NCBI GenBank assembly: GCA_028280405.1
Contig: JANQLW010000018.1
Span: 1 to 47,646, forward strand
Origin: Bacteroidales bacterium
GTDB taxonomy: Bacteria > Bacteroidota > Bacteroidia > Bacteroidales > GCA-2711565
Direction: 5' to 3'
DNA: 47,646 bases
Below, piece by piece: positions 43,459 to 47,646 of the stretch (the first letter of the stretch is position 1; each line of letters starts with the position of its first letter). The position numbers and the translations under genes are program-made. Under the pieces are notes generated by a model. That model saw nothing but the letters and a program-made list of their open reading frames with translations, did not search any database and was not told where the DNA came from.

Positions 43459-44174
43459 GAATTATACCCGCAATAGATATTATTGAAGGAAAATGTGTTC
43501 GTTTGACTAAAGGCGATTACAACAAGAAAAAAGTGTATAATGAAAACCCTGTTGAAGTAGCTAAGGCTTTTGAAGGTGCAGGGATAGAATATTTACACTT
43601 AGTAGATCTGGATGGTGCAAAATCATCTAAGATTGTTAACTGGAAGGTATTGGAGAATATTACTTTAAGTACAAGTTTAAAAGTGGATTTTGGTGGAGGT
43701 ATCAAATCTGATGAATCTATTCGGCTTGCTTTTGAATGTGGAGCCTCTCAGGTAACAGGAGGCAGTATTGCAGTTAAAGATGAAAAGCTTTTTACGAGCT
43801 GGATCGTTAAATATGGAACTGAGAAAATCATCCTGGGTGCTGATGTATTGAATGAAAAGATTGCCATAAATGGCTGGCAAGATAATTCAGGAATTAATTT
43901 ATTCGAATATATAGCGAATTACAAAAACAAGGGAATTGAATATATTATCTGTACCGATATCTCAAAAGACGGAGTTCTAAAAGGTAGTTCCATTGGATTA
44001 TATAGAAAACTTATTCAACAATTTCCTGAAATCAAATTAATTGCCAGTGGTGGAGTTACTGATATATCAGAACTAAATGAACTTGAGAGCATTGGTATGA
44101 ATGGGGTAATTATAGGTAAAGCCATTTATGAAAACAAAATAACATTAACACAATTAGAGGCTTATGTTAGTTAA
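43455..44174 (+). CDS. hisA: ProFAR isomerase
   Basis: A (beta/alpha)8 barrel of 239 aa that isomerises ProFAR to PRFAR. It has the duplicated half-barrel with [19 protein letters not shown], the [10 protein letters not shown] phosphate site, [14 protein letters not shown], and the second phosphate site [11 protein letters not shown]. It overlaps hisH by 4 bp and hisF by 11 bp, indicating coupled translation of subunits. Confidence 0.96.
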   Translation: MRIIPAIDIIEGKCVRLTKGDYNKKKVYNENPVEVAKAFEGAGIEYLHLVDLDGAKSSKIVNWKVLENITLSTSLKVDFGGGIKSDESIRLAFECGASQVTGGSIAVKDEKLFTSWIVKYGTEKIILGADVLNEKIAINGWQDNSGINLFEYIANYKNKGIEYIICTDISKDGVLKGSSIGLYRKLIQQFPEIKLIASGGVTDISELNELESIGMNGVIIGKAIYENKITLTQLEAYVS

Positions 44175-44919
44175 AAGAATAATTCCTTGTTTGGATATAA
44201 AGGATGGACGAACTGTTAAAGGGGTCAACTTTGTTGGTTTAAAAGATGCCGGAGATCCGGTTGAGTTAGCTAAACGCTATTCTGACGAAGGTGCTGATGA
44301 ATTGGTTTTCCTGGATATTACAGCCACCAAGGAAAAACGCAGGACCTTGATTGATATGGTTGAAAATGTGGCGAAAGCTATAAATATTCCATTTACTGTC
44401 GGAGGTGGTATTAGTAGTATAGAGGATGTTAAATTGCTGCTAAGAGCTGGAGCTGATAAAGTTTCTGTAAATTCATCTGCAGTACGCAGGCCTGAATTAA
44501 TAAATGAATTGTCTTCAATATTCGGGAATCAATGTATTGTTTTGGCAGTAGACGCTAAGCAGATTAATGGATACTGGAAGGTGCATTTGGTAGGAGGGAG
44601 GCAAAAAACCAATATTGATTTGTTTGAATGGGTGAAGGAAGGAGTTGCTCGTGGGGCAGGGGAGATATTATTCACTTCCATGAACCATGATGGTACTAAA
44701 GATGGTTATGCCAATAGAGCATTAATGAAGATGTCAAAATTAGTAAATGTACCCATTATTGCTTCAGGTGGTGCCGGTAAAAAAAAGGATTTTTTGGATG
44801 CATTCAGGCTTGGAAATGCTGATGCAGCTCTTGCAGCAAGTGTTTTTCATTTTAAAGAAATTGAGATTTTTAAATTAAAGTTATACTTGAGGAGAAGGAA
44901 TATAAGTGTCCGGTTTTAA
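44164..44919 (+). CDS. hisF: Imidazole glycerol phosphate synthase, cyclase subunit
   Basis: The HisF barrel (251 aa) has the catalytic aspartates in [12 protein letters not shown] (D11) and VLAVDAK, and the phosphate sites VGGGISS and [11 protein letters not shown]. It forms the HisH-HisF complex. The start overlaps hisA by 11 bp. A 61-bp gap separates it from hisIE, the only real spacing in the operon besides that before hisB. Confidence 0.96.
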   Translation: MLVKRIIPCLDIKDGRTVKGVNFVGLKDAGDPVELAKRYSDEGADELVFLDITATKEKRRTLIDMVENVAKAINIPFTVGGGISSIEDVKLLLRAGADKVSVNSSAVRRPELINELSSIFGNQCIVLAVDAKQINGYWKVHLVGGRQKTNIDLFEWVKEGVARGAGEILFTSMNHDGTKDGYANRALMKMSKLVNVPIIASGGAGKKKDFLDAFRLGNADAALAASVFHFKEIEIFKLKLYLRRRNISVRF

Positions 44920-44980
44920 AATGTATATGATTTTGTATGTATAAATATGCACTGGGCATTTTTAAATAAAAAACAGAATA

Positions 44981-45574
44981 ATGAAAATAAAATTTGATAC
45001 AAATACAGGGCTTGTTCCTGCTATAGTTCAGGATGCAAAAACGAATAAAGTTTTGATGCTTGCCTATATGAATGAAGAATCAGTTAAGCAAACTATGGAA
45101 ACCCGAAAGGTGACTTTTTTTAGTCGAAGTAAAAACAGGCTTTGGGTTAAAGGTGAAGAAAGTAAAAATTATTTAAATCTTGTAGAAATTAAGCTGGATT
45201 GTGACCAGGATGCTATTTTGATTAAAGCAAAGCCGGAAGGACCAACCTGCCATACAGGAAATGATACCTGTTGGAATGAAACAAATGAGCCAACATTTGG
45301 ATTTCTGACACAATTAGAGAATGTTATTGCAGATCGCAAAAATAACCCAAATGAGAAAAGTTATGTAGCCGGCTTATTTAGTAAGGGGATTAATAAAATA
45401 TCTCAAAAGGTTGGAGAAGAAGCAGTAGAGCTTGTAATTGAAAGTAAGGATAATAATGATGATTTGTTTGTGAATGAAGCTGCGGATCTTCTGTTTCACT
45501 ATTTGATCCTTCTTCAAGCAAAGGGCTTTAAATTAGTTGATATAGTTGAATTATTAGAAAGTAGGCATAAATAG
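44981..45574 (+). CDS. hisI: Bifunctional PR-AMP cyclohydrolase / PR-ATP pyrophosphatase
   Basis: The N-terminal cyclohydrolase (about 1-105) has VLMLAYMNEE, FFSRSKNRLWVKGE, DCDQDA and CHTG-x3-CW zinc residues. The C-terminal pyrophosphatase (about 106-197) has EEAVELVIESK and EAADLLFHYLILL. Known also as hisIE. It is the last gene; no clear U-tailed terminator follows, only a repeat-rich spacer. Confidence 0.97.
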   Translation: MKIKFDTNTGLVPAIVQDAKTNKVLMLAYMNEESVKQTMETRKVTFFSRSKNRLWVKGEESKNYLNLVEIKLDCDQDAILIKAKPEGPTCHTGNDTCWNETNEPTFGFLTQLENVIADRKNNPNEKSYVAGLFSKGINKISQKVGEEAVELVIESKDNNDDLFVNEAADLLFHYLILLQAKGFKLVDIVELLESRHK

Positions 45575-45728
45575 TTCCTGGTTGCTGGTTACTGGTTGTT
45601 TGCAACTGGCTTAGTTCCAGTTTCTGTCAACCTATTTATTTTTTACGTTTATTCTATATATCTAAACTCAAAATTTATGATTTCAGTGACCAGCAACTAG
45701 CAACCAGGAACTAGTAACCAGCAACCAG
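45572..45728. repeat. Inverted CCAGCAAC/GTTGCTGG repeat element
   Basis: Arms of 15 bp (45572-45586 with 45699-45713) and 16 bp (45578-45593 with 45713-45728) are perfect reverse complements, so two rival hairpins can form. It starts inside the hisI stop. Such CCAGCAACC-like arrays are dispersed repeats in Bacteroidota. The remaining spacer (45740-46051) has a small ORF and palindromes, listed separately. Confidence 0.75.
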
Positions 45729-45744
45729 CAACATTATTTTTTAT

Positions 45745-45859
45745 TATCTTTGTTAATATGATAAAAAACAGGCCATACAATGATCTTATCGGACAAATAG
45801 CTTTTGACCCTTGTATGTTTTCATTCCCACAATTTCCTGGTACTCCCTTTGAGGTATAG
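45745..45859 (+). other. -7 box TATCTTTG followed by a 33-codon ORF
   Basis: TATCTTTG (45745-45752) is an exact promoter match, and an ATG at 45758 opens 33 codons (MIKNRPYNDLIGQIAF...) up to TAG at 45857-45859. No homology is recognised and it may be chance. It is noted because a promoter-like box is placed properly before it. Confidence 0.3.
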
Positions 45860-45910
45860 TATAATCTGTCCAGACTAGGGTTCCGGATTACCTTTTCCGA
45901 TTGAAATAAT

Positions 45911-45939
45911 TTATCCTGAATTCAGAATAATAAATTCTG
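45911..45939. promoter_or_regulatory. Overlapping palindromes upstream of the sigma factor
   Basis: A 20-bp palindrome centred on GAATTC (45911-45930, one mismatched pair) overlaps CAGAAT-N5-ATTCTG (45923-45939). They lie 113-141 bp before the sigma-factor ATG. A near-match -7 box TATATTTA is at 46011-46018. They may be operators for that gene. Confidence 0.4.
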
Positions 45940-46051
45940 TATCAAATCAATAATACAAGTATTGGGAGTTCTTTATTATATGAGCAATTTCCGATTATTT
46001 TATAATTCCATATATTTACAAAACATTATTCCCTGGCTTAAGAATAAATAG

Positions 46052-46627
46052 ATGATCAAAGATTCAGAAATAATCAAAATGCTCAAATTGAATAAAAGTA
46101 AAGGTTTTGAGCTATTATTTGATCGCTATTATCGTCCCCTTGTTTTATTTGCCGATAAAATTCTTAATGATATGGAAAGCTCTGAAGATTTAATTCAGGA
46201 TTTGTTTCTAAAACTTTATACGAAAGAGTTGTATCATAACATTAACGAAAATGCCTTGGCTTCATATCTGTTTCAATCTGCAAAAAATGCTGCATTCAAT
46301 AAATTACAGAAAATTGATGTACTGAGGAACAGATTTGAAATAGAAGCTATTGATATTGTTGAGGAAGAAGTTATTCGGTTGAACGATGAAAGTGTGAAAA
46401 AGTTAAATGAAGAATTAAACAAACTTCCGGAAAGAACAGGTAAAGTATTTCATCTGATTTATGCAAAAAAACTAAAGTATAAGGAAGCTGCCGCAGAACT
46501 GGGAGTTTCCGTGAATACAATAAAAACTCTTTTAAGAAACGGATTATTACATTTGAAGGAGGTTTTCAGGGATAGAGAAGATATTTATATGATTTTGGTT
46601 TTAAGATCTTTTAAAATAAACAAATAA
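46052..46627 (+). CDS. ECF-type RNA polymerase sigma factor
   Basis: The 191-aa protein has sigma region 2 (about 18-85, FELLFDRYYRPLVLFADKIL, EDLIQDLFLKLYT) and region 4 (about 130-180, LPERTGKVFHLIYAKKLKYKEAAAELGVSVNTIKTLL with a helix-turn-helix). It belongs to the Bacteroidetes ECF group that normally sits next to FecR-type anti-sigma and SusC/SusD genes. No anti-sigma gene follows here; the next gene, 1 bp downstream, is a PhzF-type isomerase. The target promoters are unknown. No domain 3 is present. Confidence 0.92.
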   Translation: MIKDSEIIKMLKLNKSKGFELLFDRYYRPLVLFADKILNDMESSEDLIQDLFLKLYTKELYHNINENALASYLFQSAKNAAFNKLQKIDVLRNRFEIEAIDIVEEEVIRLNDESVKKLNEELNKLPERTGKVFHLIYAKKLKYKEAAAELGVSVNTIKTLLRNGLLHLKEVFRDREDIYMILVLRSFKINK

Positions 46628-46628
46628 G

Positions 46629-47495
46629 ATGAAATATTATATTACAGATGTTTTTTCGAATGGAAAATATACAGGTAATCAATTAGCAAGCTTTATTCTG
46701 GAAAAGGAAATCCCAACTAAGCTGATGCAATCTATTGCTCAGGAAGTAAACTATTCTGAAACCACATTCATTGATCCTCTTCCTATGGAAGATGGGAGTT
46801 ATAAGGTAAGGGTATTTACTCCAAAATCTGAAATTAATTTTGCGGGGCATCCTACTTTAGGTTCTGCTTATATTGTAAAAAATATTATTAACCCGAGTTT
46901 AGATTTGACTATAAATCTGAATTTTAAGGTAGGAAAGATACCTGTATCAATACAGGAAGAAGTATATTGGATGAAGCAAGTACAGCCTGAATTTACTGTT
47001 CCTATGGATCCATACTTACTAGCTAAGATGATATCGGTTGATAATTCAGAAATTGACTTAGCCTACCCAATATCAGGTGTAACAACCGGATTACCCTTTA
47101 CAATCATTCCACTTAAATCAAAAACAGCATTGAAATTAGCCAGGCTTGACATGAATATATATGAAGATTTCATTAAGAATACTTGGGCAAAAGGAGTATT
47201 GGTATTTTGTAAAGGAGGCTATACTAAGGATCAGCAGATAATGAGCAGGGTGTTTGTGCCTTATTGGGGTATTATTGAAGATCCTGCAACAGGAAGTGCA
47301 AGTGGTTGTTTATCAGCTTGGATGTTAAAAAATAATTATTTGCAAACTCCATCTATCAATTTTAAAATTGGCCAGGGGTATGAAATAAACAGGCCTTCTG
47401 AAATATACATAAATGCTTCAAAGCTTAATGACCAATACGATTTGAACGTTGGAGGAAAAGTAGAATTTATTGCCGAAGGAAACTGGTTTTTATAA
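46629..47495 (+). CDS. PhzF-family isomerase
   Basis: The 288-aa protein has the diaminopimelate-epimerase-like two-domain fold of the PhzF family: DVFSNGKYTGNQLASF, the catalytic E44 in YSETTF, INFAGHPTLGSAY, and EDPATGSASGCLSAWML. Members isomerise small carboxylic metabolites; the actual substrate is rarely known and phenazine genes are absent, so phenazine synthesis should not be assumed. It starts 1 bp after the sigma factor stop and probably is co-transcribed. Confidence 0.92.
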   Translation: MKYYITDVFSNGKYTGNQLASFILEKEIPTKLMQSIAQEVNYSETTFIDPLPMEDGSYKVRVFTPKSEINFAGHPTLGSAYIVKNIINPSLDLTINLNFKVGKIPVSIQEEVYWMKQVQPEFTVPMDPYLLAKMISVDNSEIDLAYPISGVTTGLPFTIIPLKSKTALKLARLDMNIYEDFIKNTWAKGVLVFCKGGYTKDQQIMSRVFVPYWGIIEDPATGSASGCLSAWMLKNNYLQTPSINFKIGQGYEINRPSEIYINASKLNDQYDLNVGGKVEFIAEGNWFL

Positions 47496-47564
47496 AACAT
47501 TAATAAAAGATCAAAAAATGCTGTAACACAAGGGAAACCATCCCATAAGCGTCAACTTAAGAGA

Positions 47565-47646
47565 AATTTTTATTTTTTCTGTGGTTTTCTGTGATTTCTG
47601 TGCGGTAATTTTGATTGTTTATTCTCACACAGACTACACAGATTTT
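47565..47646. repeat. CTGTG-rich repeat at the window end
   Basis: Repeated TTCTGTG/CACAGA words resemble those at 391-480. It runs off the end of the window. No ORF is evident. Confidence 0.5.

Noticed and set aside
45572..45728. CRISPR array
   Set aside because: The CCAGCAAC words are irregular, overlap each other and form inverted pairs; there are no spacers of constant length and no cas gene.
46629..47495. Phenazine biosynthesis
   Set aside because: Only a PhzF-family isomerase is present; no other phz gene is in the window and the family has many other roles.

Overview
The window reads as chromosome of a Bacteroidota bacterium. The evidence is: AT-rich DNA with few Shine-Dalgarno sequences; many TAnnTTTG -7 promoter boxes upstream of genes; a GlmU-like protein of the Bacteroidetes type; a CarboxypepD-regulatory/DUF5686 outer-membrane protein; a fused hisB; and dispersed intergenic palindromes typical of this phylum. 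Nearly all genes lie on the plus strand. I see no rRNA, tRNA, CRISPR array, phage or transposase gene. Species cannot be decided from the sequence.

Layout. 1-638: repeat-rich intergenic DNA. 639-5323: GlmU-like nucleotidyltransferase, Lon protease and two small unknown proteins. 5394-8909: a MarR regulator divergent from a Tat-exported reductive dehalogenase (rdhA), a three-TM anchor-like protein (rdhB-like) and an FMN/polyferredoxin membrane protein (rdhC/NosR-like). 8930-9739: a VanY-type carboxypeptidase. 9855-14999: an aspartate-to-methionine operon (lysC, metY, metX, asd) preceded by a SAM-I-like riboswitch and then a 33-codon Met-rich ORF, ending in a terminator. 14998-25908: two inverted repeats, a GbsR/MarR-like regulator, and then what looks like an almost complete inositol-sphingolipid pathway: CDP-alcohol phosphatidyltransferase, myo-inositol-phosphate synthase, PgpA-like phosphatase, GtrA, a DUF5686 outer-membrane protein, serine palmitoyltransferase, a GNAT-like candidate ceramide synthase, an epimerase-like candidate ceramide reductase, DUF4833 and an AUR1-like PAP2 enzyme. 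A PI-PLC/GDPD-like phosphodiesterase follows.

26979-28632: DEAD-box helicase with a DbpA-type RNA-binding domain. 28896-35696: TetR-controlled efflux operon (TetR, TolC, HlyD, two ABC ATPases, two ABC-2 permeases). 35755-36043: cold-shock protein with promoter and terminator. 36095-38161 (minus): a secreted or envelope protein built of five homologous repeats, which I do not recognise. 38294-45574: the full histidine operon hisGDCBHAF-IE behind a histidine leader peptide and an attenuator whose competing helices can be read directly. 45575-47646: repeat-rich spacer, a solitary ECF sigma factor and a PhzF-family isomerase.

The points of greatest interest are the complete-looking rdh operon with a candidate MarR operator in a Bacteroidota genome, the single-locus inositol-sphingolipid pathway with its own regulator and paired palindromes, the riboswitch plus Met-rich ORF tandem, the his attenuator, and the five-repeat protein.
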